Shown here piece after piece: positions 8,944-17,391 of a stretch of 64,000 nucleotides of DNA. Under the pieces are notes generated by a model. That model was not told the DNA's origin and did not search any database. It worked only from the letters and a program-made list of their open reading frames with translations. The position numbers and the translations under genes were made by a program. Positions within the stretch are counted from its first letter, which is position 1; each line of letters starts with the position of its first letter. Source of the DNA: DATACQ01 sp036555515 (GTDB lineage: Bacteria; Desulfobacterota; Binatia; UBA9968). The stretch spans positions 1 to 64,000 of the forward strand of contig DATBLC010000161.1 of assembly GCA_036555515.1 (NCBI GenBank). The letters are read 5' to 3'.

Positions 8944-9576
8944 ATGTTTGCCCTGCGACTGGGGTTATTGCTGGCCGTGGCCATGTTTCTGGGTGCGGCC
9001 CAGCCCGCGCCTCGGGTAGTCTTGTGCCTCGGCGATAGCATTACATCGGGCTACGGGCTCGACGCCGAACAATCGTATCCCGCCCTGTTGCAGAAAAAAA
9101 TCGACGCCAAAAAATGGAATTTTAAGGTCGTCAACGCCGGCCAGAGCGGCGACACCAGCGCCGGCGGATTGGCAAGGCTCGACTGGCTCCTGAAAAACCG
9201 CGTCGATGTGCTGGTGTTGGAACTGGGCGGCAACGATGGCCTGCGCGGCTTGCCAGTGGAGACCACGCGCAAAAATCTCCAAGCAATCATCGACCGCACC
9301 AAAAACCGATATCCCGACGCCAAAGTGATCCTTGCGGGCATGCAGGTGCCGCCCAACATGGGGCGCGACTACGGTGAGAAATTTATCGCCACCTTCCGCG
9401 ACTTGGCCAAACGAAACAAAGCCACGCTCATCCCCTTCGTGCTCGAAGGCGCCGCCGGCGTCCGCGAGTTGAATTTGCCCGACGGCATTCATCCCACGGC
9501 AAAAGGACAGGAAATAGTCGCCGCAAATGTGTGGAAGGCTCTGGAACCGGTGCTGCGAGGCCTGAGCAGGGGCTGA
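8944..9576 (+). CDS. SGNH-family lysophospholipase/thioesterase, TesA-like
   Basis: A 210-residue exported esterase. I chose the ATG at 8944, which gives a signal peptide (MFALRLGLLLAVAMFLGAAQ); an upstream ATG at 8908 would precede it with 12 non-hydrophobic residues. The SGNH residues are visible: GDSITSGYG (nucleophile Ser), NAGQSGDT (Gly), GGNDG (Asn) and DGIHPT (Asp-His). The family hydrolyses acyl thioesters and lysophospholipids in the periplasm. It is divergent from the YbbA/YbbP-like transporter, an arrangement conserved with E. coli tesA. Confidence 0.92.
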   Translation: MFALRLGLLLAVAMFLGAAQPAPRVVLCLGDSITSGYGLDAEQSYPALLQKKIDAKKWNFKVVNAGQSGDTSAGGLARLDWLLKNRVDVLVLELGGNDGLRGLPVETTRKNLQAIIDRTKNRYPDAKVILAGMQVPPNMGRDYGEKFIATFRDLAKRNKATLIPFVLEGAAGVRELNLPDGIHPTAKGQEIVAANVWKALEPVLRGLSRG

Positions 9577-9698
9577 ACTATGACACAATCGACATATTCT
9601 GGTTGCATCTCTTCACGTCTTTGGCGGCGGCTCCGCCTTGACACCGTCCATCTACCTGATCGATAGTTCACTAAAAGTTCTCGCCGGTGAGCGGCGCA

Positions 9699-9704
9699 GG
9701 GAGG
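9699..9704 (+). promoter_or_regulatory. Ribosome binding site that fixes the start at 9712
   Basis: AGGGAGGAAACC precedes the ATG at 9712 with normal spacing and makes this small gene's start unambiguous. Confidence 0.7.
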
Positions 9705-9711
9705 AAACCAT

Positions 9712-10002
9712 ATGGCAATACGACTCATGGTAACGATCAACGCGGCGCCTGGAAAAGGTTCCGAGCTGGCGCAGGCTTACAAAGGTCGCTGCGCCGAGGT
9801 GATGGCAGAGCCGGGGTGCGAACAGTTCGAGGTCTTCCAAAGCGTCGTGAACCCCGACAAGCTGGTGATTCTTGAGCGCTGGAGCGACAAGGCAGCGTTG
9901 GACGTGCACGCAAAAGTGAACAGCACTCGTCCGCCCTTGCGGCCCGAACTGCGCGCGGGAACAACCGAGCGCGAAGACTACGAATATAACCGGACGCGCT
10001 AA
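9712..10002 (+). CDS. Antibiotic-biosynthesis-monooxygenase (ABM) domain protein
   Basis: A 96-residue single-domain protein of the dimeric alpha/beta ferredoxin-like fold. The start of the domain (RLMVTINAAPGKG) and the central segment EPGCEQFEVFQ followed by LVILERWSDKAALDVH match the ABM/YgiN pattern. Members include quinol and heme-degrading monooxygenases, but many are uncharacterised. The polar tail after residue 80 is not conserved. It stands alone downstream of the esterase with its own strong RBS. Confidence 0.85.
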   Translation: MAIRLMVTINAAPGKGSELAQAYKGRCAEVMAEPGCEQFEVFQSVVNPDKLVILERWSDKAALDVHAKVNSTRPPLRPELRAGTTEREDYEYNRTR

Positions 10003-10157
10003 GTCAAAAGGCCCTATAAACGGGTGTCGAAACCGGACTTTGCGTCTTGATTTGCCTCTCGCTGCCTGACCGGCAGGAGAAGCGGACGCGGCAAAGTGGA
10101 GCAATCACGGCACGAAACAGCGGCAGCGTTAGCTCAAAACTTCTGGGGGACGCGATT

Positions 10158-10487
10158 ATGCACCTAGGTCACCGGATATTGTTCTTCGGGTTCTTCCTAC
10201 TACCTAACATCGCGGGCGCGGATACCATCGACCTTACCTGTGTTCACCGCGAGTACCTTATGAAATTGAATTTCAAGGTAGACACCGTCAAAAACACCAT
10301 TGTCGAAAATGGCGTACTTGCGCGAGAGGTTTATATCGATAAAACGACTATTTCCTTCATCATCGATCTGACGAGCGGTGAGTATTTCCATTACATCAGC
10401 CGATCAAGCGGCAACATGACCGTGAAGGCTCCGCATGGAACTTTGATCTATGGATACGAATGCGACACGGCGAAAGCGAAGTTCTGA
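10158..10487 (+). CDS. Small exported protein of unknown function
   Basis: I place the start at 10158, where MHLGHRILFFGFFLLPNIAGA forms a convincing signal peptide ending near ADT; the frame is open from 10047 but that part is not protein-like. The mature part is about 90 residues with alternating polar and hydrophobic strands and two cysteines (TCVHREY and YECDTAK) that could form a disulfide. I do not recognise the family. It could be a small periplasmic beta-rich protein. Confidence 0.6.
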   Translation: MHLGHRILFFGFFLLPNIAGADTIDLTCVHREYLMKLNFKVDTVKNTIVENGVLAREVYIDKTTISFIIDLTSGEYFHYISRSSGNMTVKAPHGTLIYGYECDTAKAKF

Positions 10488-10617
10488 ATGATGCCCTGCG
10501 ATCCGTAAGGTGCGCACCCGCTAGTGGCGGGGGCCGTGCACATCGTGATGCTCGGATTGTTCGCCACTATGCCGCTCCTCCTCACCGAGTGTCGCAGCTC
10601 ATCAACCAACTCTTAAC

Positions 10618-10647
10618 TTGACACCGCAATCCCTGCCGGACTAGGCT
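10618..10647 (+). promoter_or_regulatory. Candidate sigma-70 promoter of the dehydratase gene
   Basis: TTGACA at 10618-10623 is followed after 18 bases by TAGGCT at 10642-10647. The -35 is perfect, the -10 weak. It lies about 37 bases before the start codon at 10684. Confidence 0.4.
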
Positions 10648-10683
10648 CGATTGCGTGATCAAATCCAGACGGAGGTGAATGCC

Positions 10684-11538
10684 ATGGCAGAATCATTGGA
10701 GAGCTTTAAACGCTTTATCGGCAAGAGCGAGACGGCGACGGACGTCGTCACGGGGTCGGTGATGTTGAAATTCGCCGCCACTTTGGGGTTGGAAAAGGCG
10801 CCCATGGATAAGGGTGAGCCGGTGCCGCCCGGTTGGCACGGCGGATTTTTTCCGCCGTCGCATCGGCCTTCGCAGATGCGCGAGGATGGACAGGCGTCCG
10901 GCGGCGGTCTCATCCCCGCCATTCCTCTGCCGCGCCGGCGTATTGGCGGCACCCGCATGACCTTTCATGATCCGCTTCGGGTCGGCGACGAAATCAAGAA
11001 AGTTACCGAGATCGCCGACATGCAGATCGACGACGGAGCGAACGGCGCCATGGTGACCATCGTTGAAAGAGGCAGCATCTCCAGCAGCCGCGGTCTCGCC
11101 GTCGTCGAGGAGCGCGATATGGTTTTTTTGAGCGAAGCGCGGGCGGACGTCGCGCCCAAAGCCGCGGCGGTCCCGGGCGAGGCCAAATGGAAACAGGTGT
11201 TCGAACCCAAGGCGGCGCTGCTCTTTCGCTTTTCCGCGATCCGCTTCAACAGCCACCGCATCCATTACGACCGTGACTACGTCACCAAGGTCGAGAAGCT
11301 TCCCGGCCTGGTGGTGCAGACCTCGCTTATCTGCCAGCTGTTAATTGAAATGTGCCGCAACGAGGTGCCCAACCGGCCGCTGACGTCTTTCGGTTTTCAG
11401 ACGGTGCGCCAGACCTACGATACCGGAAACTTCACCATCGCCGGCGCGCCGTCGGCCGACGGCAAAGAAGCCGCTCTTTGGTCGCTGGATCCCAACGGCA
11501 ATGTCTCGATGACGGCGACAGCGAAGTTCTCAGGATAA
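10684..11538 (+). CDS. FAS1-like/MaoC hot-dog dehydratase
   Basis: A 284-residue double hot-dog protein of the HTD2/mesaconyl-CoA hydratase type that hydrates or dehydrates acyl-CoA thioesters. The N-terminal domain carries PPGWHGGFFPP and a substrate-binding-like LPRRRIGGTRM. The C-terminal domain has the FNSHRIHYDRDY motif, with the catalytic His of this group, and a PGLVVQTSL segment. Start at 10684 is fixed by GGAGGTGA seven bases upstream; the frame is open from 10651. It is isolated, so its acyl-CoA substrate cannot be inferred from neighbours. Confidence 0.87.
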   Translation: MAESLESFKRFIGKSETATDVVTGSVMLKFAATLGLEKAPMDKGEPVPPGWHGGFFPPSHRPSQMREDGQASGGGLIPAIPLPRRRIGGTRMTFHDPLRVGDEIKKVTEIADMQIDDGANGAMVTIVERGSISSSRGLAVVEERDMVFLSEARADVAPKAAAVPGEAKWKQVFEPKAALLFRFSAIRFNSHRIHYDRDYVTKVEKLPGLVVQTSLICQLLIEMCRNEVPNRPLTSFGFQTVRQTYDTGNFTIAGAPSADGKEAALWSLDPNGNVSMTATAKFSG

Positions 11539-11962
11539 CAAAGCAAGAAATTTAACCACAAAGCGCGTAGCGCCATTTCGAATGACAGACTGTGTGAAAA
11601 CTCTTTAGGAGCCCTTCACGAAGCTCAGGGCGAACGGCTAAATGCTTGATTGGTAATGTCATATATCCGTTCGTGGTGAGCGAGCCTGCCCTGAGCGGCG
11701 CCGAAGGGAACCATGAACGGGGTTTTCACAAGTCTGAAGAGAGAAATCTTGGGCTAGGCTCTTTGTGATTCCTCTGTCGGAGATTTTCGATGCAGCTAAA
11801 CTGGCTATCCCCGATCCAATCGATCCATTCGCCTTGGTTCGGCCTATAAACTAGCCCGCGTCTATCCTATTACTAATGAGTTCGTTATGTAGGGACTATG
11901 TCGCTAGTGTGCGACCGAGAGGCGAGCCCTTGCGATCGCGGTCAATGGTTCCCTGCCTTGCC
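11539..11962. other. Intergenic region with inverted-repeat element
   Basis: No supported gene. Bases 11588-11734 are the second T1 element. The region then runs into repeat R1 at 11963, where the minus-strand operon ends. ORFs seen across 11876-12121 lie inside repeat sequence and are not supported. Confidence 0.6.
11588..11734 (-). repeat. 147-bp MITE-like element, family T1 copy 2
   Basis: Same length as the copy at 3802-3948 and similar along its whole length when reverse-complemented. It begins GACTGTGTGAAAACTC and ends with a degenerate inverted copy (GGTTTTCACAAGTC). The two copies sit in opposite orientation about 7.6 kb apart. Confidence 0.8.
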
Positions 11963-12102
11963 GGCCACCACCCAGTCCTCTCCATAGGTGGAAATGCCCG
12001 CCGGCAGGGCCTGAAAACAACCTTTGCGCTCCTGTGCCCGCGCTCTCCAGGTCTCATCCCTCGGTCGCTGTTTGGTTACTCAATTGTGGACTCCTTAATA
12101 AC
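11963..12102. repeat. Dispersed repeat R1, copy 2
   Basis: Matches 1-140 with three differences. On the minus strand its first bases are read as the final codons and stop (12054-12056) of the E1-beta gene. Just left of it CCCTGCC pairs with GGCAGGG inside the repeat, so the end may form a hairpin. The element may therefore have inserted at, or recombined into, the 3' end of the operon. Confidence 0.85.
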
Positions 12103-13040
12103 TCCTTGGCCGCGGCAATGACACTTTGGCGAGACGGCAAAAACGGCCGCTCGTCCCAAAACGGCAAGTACTGATCGGCGCCCGCGAGAATGCGCGGCAG
12201 CGCCGCAAGCTTTCCTGGAGGCAGGTCGTCAAGTAGGCAACGCACCACCGGCGCGTAGCCGCCCCATCGGGGCTCGTCCTGAACGATCAGCACTTTGCCG
12301 GTCTTCGCCGCGGAACTGCAAATCGTTTCCTTGTCCAGCGGTTTGATGAATCCCAGGCTCACGACCTCGACCAGGACTCTACTTCCTTGCTTCGCCAAAT
12401 CATCGGCGGCGTCTTCAGCCAGCGCCGCCGCGCGTCCGGCCGCGATGATCGTCAAGCGATCACCGGAGCGGGTGATCTGGGCTTTGCCCATTGGATTGTT
12501 GTCGGCGACGTCACCGGACCGCGCGTGAATCGAACGGTCCTCGAAGAACAAGGTCGGCGTCGGGCGCCGCAGCGCTTCCCGGAAATTCCAATACGCCTCG
12601 TTCGCCGAACCCGGCATCGCGATGTTTAAATCCGGCGCATTGTAAAACCATGACGCTCCGACTTCGTTGCCTTCCGGTCCATGACCGCGGAAACGCGCGA
12701 TCGGCAGGCGAATGATGACCGGACAATTGAGCCGCCCGTTTGTCAGGAAGTGTAGCTTGGCGGCGCTTTGCACGATGGCCATGTGACAGACCGAAGCAAT
12801 ATCGGCGTAAGCGATCATCACGACTGCTTTCATGCCCTTCATCGCCGCGCCGACAGCCATGCCGACCATCGCGCTTTCGCTGATACTGGTGTCGCGCACG
12901 CGCGCTTCGCCGTAGGTCAGCGCCAATGATTTTAACGCGTGCGCCGCAAGATTTTGCCCAATTAAAATCAACCGCGGCTCATCGCGCATGGAGTCTTGCA
13001 GTGCTTTGCCGACGGCGTCGCGGTAACTTAAGATCGACAT
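12054..13040 (-). CDS. 2-oxoacid/acetoin dehydrogenase E1 beta subunit-like
   Basis: A 328-residue protein of the transketolase pyrimidine-binding plus C-terminal domain type. The DTSISESAMVGMAVGAAMKG segment holds the conserved Glu that activates TPP. A C-terminal transketolase domain follows (about 200-315). It should pair with the E1-alpha gene 145 bases upstream. The last dozen residues (SPQLSNQTATEG) come from repeat R1 and are unlike any family end, so the original C-terminus was probably altered. No E2 or E3 gene is nearby. It is the final gene of the minus-strand operon. Confidence 0.88.
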   Translation of the reverse strand: MSILSYRDAVGKALQDSMRDEPRLILIGQNLAAHALKSLALTYGEARVRDTSISESAMVGMAVGAAMKGMKAVVMIAYADIASVCHMAIVQSAAKLHFLTNGRLNCPVIIRLPIARFRGHGPEGNEVGASWFYNAPDLNIAMPGSANEAYWNFREALRRPTPTLFFEDRSIHARSGDVADNNPMGKAQITRSGDRLTIIAAGRAAALAEDAADDLAKQGSRVLVEVVSLGFIKPLDKETICSSAAKTGKVLIVQDEPRWGGYAPVVRCLLDDLPPGKLAALPRILAGADQYLPFWDERPFLPSRQSVIAAAKELLRSPQLSNQTATEG

Positions 13041-13185
13041 CGGTTTTTTCTCTCACGTGTCCGTTGTCTCTTTGCGGGAACGGCAGGCCATTGGGTCTGC
13101 CACGCAAACGGACAACCACGTCGGGTCGCCCCAGCGCTGTTCGAACCGTCATTCATCGTGCCAAGTGCGCCAAGAATCATTTGAA

Positions 13186-14142
13186 TCATCTCGCTTCAGC
13201 GGCCACTCCCTTGAACGTTTCTTCGATTCTTTGCTCTTCTTGGCGCTCCAGCTCATCCAACTCACTCGCCGACGCCAACCCATGCCCAATCAGCCAAGCC
13301 GCCATGCGATTTAACGGATCCCGCCTTTCCCATTCGGCCAATTCCTTCTCGACTGCCGCCCGGACCTCGCCGAAATGCGAGCTATAGAGACCCGCGCGGA
13401 AAGTGAGGCAATCGAGAAAAACCGGCGTCCCAGTCAAAGCCGTCCGACGCGCCCAGCAAGAAGAATGATAGACGTCGAGAGCGTCGTTGCCGTCGACGGC
13501 GCGCGTGGCGAATCCGAAGGGCTCTGCGTAGGGAATCAGCGAGCGGTGCTTGCGCACCTTTTGCCAAGGCGTCGCCATTTCCCAGCCGTTGTTCTCGCAA
13601 ACCAAGATCAGCGGCAGCCTCCACGCGCCCGCGATATGCATGGTTTCATGCAGATCGCCGGAACCGAGCGTGCCGTCGCCGAAGAAAGCGACGCTTATGT
13701 TGTTTTGTCCCTCACATTGCATCGCCATCGCGATGCCCGCGGCCAGGGCGAGATGGCCGCCGATCATCGTCGAGCCCGGCATCACCCCGCGGTCCGGCCA
13801 CGATGCATGATGCGGCGCATCGCGCGAGTCGCCCGCCGCCAGCGGACTGTGAATGAACTCGCGAATTTGTTCAGCGATGCTTACGCCCATGCCGACCATC
13901 GCGCCGCGGGTGCGAAACGACGGGATGACATCGTCCCCTTTCTCCAGCGCCAGGCAGCAACCGACGGCGATGGCTTCCTGGCCCCTGCTCGGAAAAGTTT
14001 GCGCGGCAATCTTTCCTTCATGCTCCCAGCGCAGCAAAGCCTTTTCGAACAGTCGCGTGATGAGCATATTGTGATAGAGACACCACTCAAGGCCGCCTCG
14101 GCGATCTAAATTCAATGTCGTGTCTGGAGCCGTCATCACCAT
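13186..14142 (-). CDS. 2-oxoacid/acetoin dehydrogenase E1 alpha subunit-like
   Basis: A 318-residue TPP-binding subunit. The TPP motif runs from GDG (155-157) to ENN (183-185), and PSFRTRGAMVGMG is the usual cofactor-region segment. With the beta subunit it should decarboxylate a 2-oxoacid or cleave acetoin-like substrates, passing the acyl group to a lipoyl carrier. That carrier and its dehydrogenase are absent here. The gene follows an ABC importer on the same strand, suggesting the importer brings in the substrate. The phosphorylation-loop region is short and diverged from the pyruvate enzyme. Confidence 0.9.
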   Translation of the reverse strand: MVMTAPDTTLNLDRRGGLEWCLYHNMLITRLFEKALLRWEHEGKIAAQTFPSRGQEAIAVGCCLALEKGDDVIPSFRTRGAMVGMGVSIAEQIREFIHSPLAAGDSRDAPHHASWPDRGVMPGSTMIGGHLALAAGIAMAMQCEGQNNISVAFFGDGTLGSGDLHETMHIAGAWRLPLILVCENNGWEMATPWQKVRKHRSLIPYAEPFGFATRAVDGNDALDVYHSSCWARRTALTGTPVFLDCLTFRAGLYSSHFGEVRAAVEKELAEWERRDPLNRMAAWLIGHGLASASELDELERQEEQRIEETFKGVAAEAR

Positions 14143-14229
14143 CTCCTCTCAACAATCAATCCAAGAATTGATCGGCGCGCGTCTCGCCCTCCTTCGCGGG
14201 AACCGGACAGAGGTGAGGGTAGAGTGCGC

Positions 14230-15414
14230 TCAGGACAGAACATCTCGCTCACCAGGGCGGCGTTCTTCGCGGTAATCGCGCCGTTCCCGCACTTCGGCCG
14301 CCGGAAACACAATGCACGATTGCGCCGCCACGGAAAAATGAACTCGCTGTCCCACGGAAGGTGTCCGGCCCGGGTGCGTACGCACACGGACGGCGATGTC
14401 GCCGCAGCGCAGCACGAGGTCGGCGCAATTGCCGAGAAAGGTCGCCCGTTCCACGACCCCGCTGCCGCGATTCAATCCGTTGACGGCGGCGTCTTCTAAT
14501 AGATCGACATTCTCGGGTCGAAAAAAAAGCTCCGACGCCGATCCGGGCCGCCATTCGACGCTGCGCCGCGCGATGAATCGACCCAACGGGCAATCCAGCA
14601 AGATTTCGGCCCCGGCTTCACTTCCGGCCGCCTCAACCGCCGTGGGAACGAAGTTGGAGGCGCCAAGAAAGTCCGCGGTAATTCTATGGGCGGGACGGAG
14701 ATAGAGTTCTACAGGCGTCCCGACTTCAAGCAATGCCCCTTCGTGCATGAGAGCGATGCGGTCGGAGAGTGCCATCGCCTCTTCCTGGTCGTGCGTGACA
14801 TAGACCGTGGTGATGCCGAACGATTCCTGCAAGGCTTTGAGCTCGAAGCGCATCTGCTCGCGCAGCTTGGCGTCGAGGTTGCTGAGCGGTTCGTCGAGCA
14901 ACAAAACCTGGGGCTGGGCGACCAGTGCCCGTGCCAGGGCCACCCTTTGTTGCTGTCCACCGCTCAAATTGGGCGCGAGCCGATCGGCCAACCTTCCGAG
15001 CCCGAGGCGGCCGAGAATTCGTTCCACGCGTTCGGCGATCTTCGGGCGGCTGGTATCGCCGACCAAAGGATAGGCGACGTTTTGAAACACGGTCATGTGC
15101 GGCCAAATAGCGTAGGATTGAAAAACCATGCCGATATTGCGCCGTTCCGGCGCAATGAATGTGCCGTTCGCGGCGTTGAATACCTCGCGCTCGTCGATCA
15201 GGATTTCTCCCGATAGCGGTTGTTCCAGTCCGGCAATGCAGCGCAGTGTCGTGGTCTTGCCGCAACCGCTGGGACCGAGCAGTGTGAACAGTTCTCCTTT
15301 GCCCACCTCGAAGGACACGCCGCGCAACGCCCGCACTTCCCCTCTCTCACCGGCAAACGACTTTGCCAAATTCCTGACGCTAATCACGGACGGTCCTATT
15401 AGCAGGCGGCTCAA
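14230..15414 (-). CDS. ABC transporter ATPase, FbpC/PotA-type
   Basis: A 394-residue ATPase with Walker A GPSGCGKTT, signature LSGGQQQRVALARAL, Walker B LLLDEPLSNLD and the switch His in YVTHDQEEAMALSD. A C-terminal TOBE-like domain follows residue 260, as in the iron, thiosulfate, spermidine and phosphonate importers. It is 88 bases before E1-alpha and 135 bases after the permease gene. It energises the double-domain permease upstream. Confidence 0.93.
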   Translation of the reverse strand: MSRLLIGPSVISVRNLAKSFAGERGEVRALRGVSFEVGKGELFTLLGPSGCGKTTTLRCIAGLEQPLSGEILIDEREVFNAANGTFIAPERRNIGMVFQSYAIWPHMTVFQNVAYPLVGDTSRPKIAERVERILGRLGLGRLADRLAPNLSGGQQQRVALARALVAQPQVLLLDEPLSNLDAKLREQMRFELKALQESFGITTVYVTHDQEEAMALSDRIALMHEGALLEVGTPVELYLRPAHRITADFLGASNFVPTAVEAAGSEAGAEILLDCPLGRFIARRSVEWRPGSASELFFRPENVDLLEDAAVNGLNRGSGVVERATFLGNCADLVLRCGDIAVRVRTHPGRTPSVGQRVHFSVAAQSCIVFPAAEVRERRDYREERRPGERDVLS

Positions 15415-15549
15415 ATGGCCGTGCCGAAATGGAAAATGGCGATCTTCGATCCTCTATTCTCGATCTTCGAATGTTGCCCATGCGCTCGCTGCGTGCTTCG
15501 TTTGTGAGTACTTTTTGAGCAGCCGGCACTCAGAATTATCAGCACCCGC

Positions 15550-17382
15550 CTAGGAATCGGTGCCACGCCGCAGGTACAAAACCGCCTGGCCGCCGACGAG
15601 CAACACCGCGGACAACAGAATCAAAATCACGCCCAAGACCGCCGCATCCGTGGTGCGGCCATTTTGCCACATGCTCCAGATCATCGTCGAAACGACGACA
15701 GTGTCCGGGTTGTACAGCATCAAAGCCATCGAAAGCTCCTGCATCGCGTGCACCGCGACCCAAAAAAACACGTTGATCATGGCCGGCGCCATAAGCGGCA
15801 TGGTGATTTTACGGAGCGTTCGCGCCCATGGAGCGCGCGCCATAAGGGACGCTTCCTCCAACTCGCCGTGCACTTGCATCAGCGCAGCGGTCATGGTGCG
15901 CGAGCCATAGGCGAGATAGCGGGTCGTCATCGCAAGCGCGATGATCCACAACGTGCCGTAAATCGGAATCGGAAAACGGACGTATACGAAAATTAGCGCC
16001 AAACCGATGACAATGCTCGGCACGCACTGCGGCAAGAACGAGACCGTGGCGAGATAATGCGAAAGTCCGTCCGCCGCTTTGCCGCGCCGGACCACGAACC
16101 AGCTCACCAGCACGGCGAGCAAGATCGTTGCCGCGGAGGTGACCAGAGCCAGCGCGGTGGTGTTCCAGAGGGCGCGCATCACGCTGCTATCTTGCCAAAT
16201 CTTGAAGTATCCCTCGAAGCTCACGCGGGCGAGGGATTCCGACGAGGGGACCGCGTAAAACGGCTGAACGCTGGTCCAGATGAGCATCAGGAAAGGCAGC
16301 ACCACGGCCATCGCCACGTAGACAACACAGAGCGCGGTGGCCGGCGCCGTCCAGGCGCCGAGGTTGATTTGCCGAGGCCGGTATCCCTTACCCGTGATCG
16401 TGGTGAATCTTTCCTGGCGCGCCGTCAACCGCTGATAGAGCCACATGAGCACGAGCGCCACGACCAACACCATCGCTCCCAAAGCCGAGGCCAAGCCATA
16501 ATCGGGCAAACCGACTTCCGAATGGGTTGCCCAGTAAATCGCCGTGCTCAAAACGCGAATGCGCGCCGTAAAGCCGAGTAACCCCGGGATGTCGAAGGAT
16601 TCAATGACCACGATAATGTAATAGATCAGCACGGCAAGCAGCGCGGGACGCATGATCGGCAGCGTGATGCGTAGCGTGGTTTGGGCCACGCCGCGTCCCG
16701 CCATCGAGCTCTGTTCTTCCAAAGACGGGTCCATGGCGCGAAACGAAGCCGCGATCATGAGATAGGCCGACGGCACCAACCTCAAACCTTGAACGAAACA
16801 CATGCCGTAGAGCGAATAAATATCAAAAGGCCCGGTGTCGCCCGACAAACCGATAATGCCGCGCAAAACGACGTTGACGAGACCGATGCGCGGGTCGAGC
16901 AACTGAATCCAGGCAATCGCCGATAGCAGAGATGGAATCGTCATCGGCACGAGAATAAGAAGGGCGATCCACCGGCGCGCCGGCACGGCGGTGCGTTCCA
17001 AAAGCCACGCCATGAGGATCGCCAACGGCAGCCCTACGGCGAGCGACCCGATGGTAAAGAAAAATGTATTGAGAAAAACCGGCAGCATCGAGGGACTCGT
17101 CAACACCAGACTATAATTGGCGAGGGTCGTGACCGTGGATTCGAACGGCAACTTATCTTCCGTACTCATGACGCTGGCGTAAAGCAGCATGAGCAACGGC
17201 ACCAGGACGAGATAGGAAACTACGGCGATGGTCGCGCCGAAGGCAAAAGTTCGAACCGACGGTTGGCGCAAAGACCACCGCGGTCCCACGCGAATATTCC
17301 TGGCGAGAGTGGCAGGCGTTACAGTCATTGTTGCAAGAACTGGGCGAAGGACACGCGGAACAATCCCGATATCATCGGCCAA
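15550..17382 (-). CDS. ABC permease, fused two-domain (FbpB-type)
   Basis: A 610-residue protein with about 12 membrane helices in two homologous halves, each with an EAA-like cytoplasmic loop (first EEQSSMAGRGVAQTTLRI, second ELEEASLMARAPWARTLRKI). Such fusions serve family-1 binding proteins. Its start lies 9 bases beyond the binding-protein stop, consistent with one operon. I saw no strong RBS; an internal ATG at 17328 is an alternative start. Confidence 0.93.
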   Translation of the reverse strand: MADDIGIVPRVLRPVLATMTVTPATLARNIRVGPRWSLRQPSVRTFAFGATIAVVSYLVLVPLLMLLYASVMSTEDKLPFESTVTTLANYSLVLTSPSMLPVFLNTFFFTIGSLAVGLPLAILMAWLLERTAVPARRWIALLILVPMTIPSLLSAIAWIQLLDPRIGLVNVVLRGIIGLSGDTGPFDIYSLYGMCFVQGLRLVPSAYLMIAASFRAMDPSLEEQSSMAGRGVAQTTLRITLPIMRPALLAVLIYYIIVVIESFDIPGLLGFTARIRVLSTAIYWATHSEVGLPDYGLASALGAMVLVVALVLMWLYQRLTARQERFTTITGKGYRPRQINLGAWTAPATALCVVYVAMAVVLPFLMLIWTSVQPFYAVPSSESLARVSFEGYFKIWQDSSVMRALWNTTALALVTSAATILLAVLVSWFVVRRGKAADGLSHYLATVSFLPQCVPSIVIGLALIFVYVRFPIPIYGTLWIIALAMTTRYLAYGSRTMTAALMQVHGELEEASLMARAPWARTLRKITMPLMAPAMINVFFWVAVHAMQELSMALMLYNPDTVVVSTMIWSMWQNGRTTDAAVLGVILILLSAVLLVGGQAVLYLRRGTDS

Positions 17383-17391
17383 AAATGACTC

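Noticed and set aside
11876..12121. 81-residue plus-strand frame in repeat R1
   Set aside because: It lies mostly inside the dispersed repeat, which explains its openness, and has no RBS or domain.
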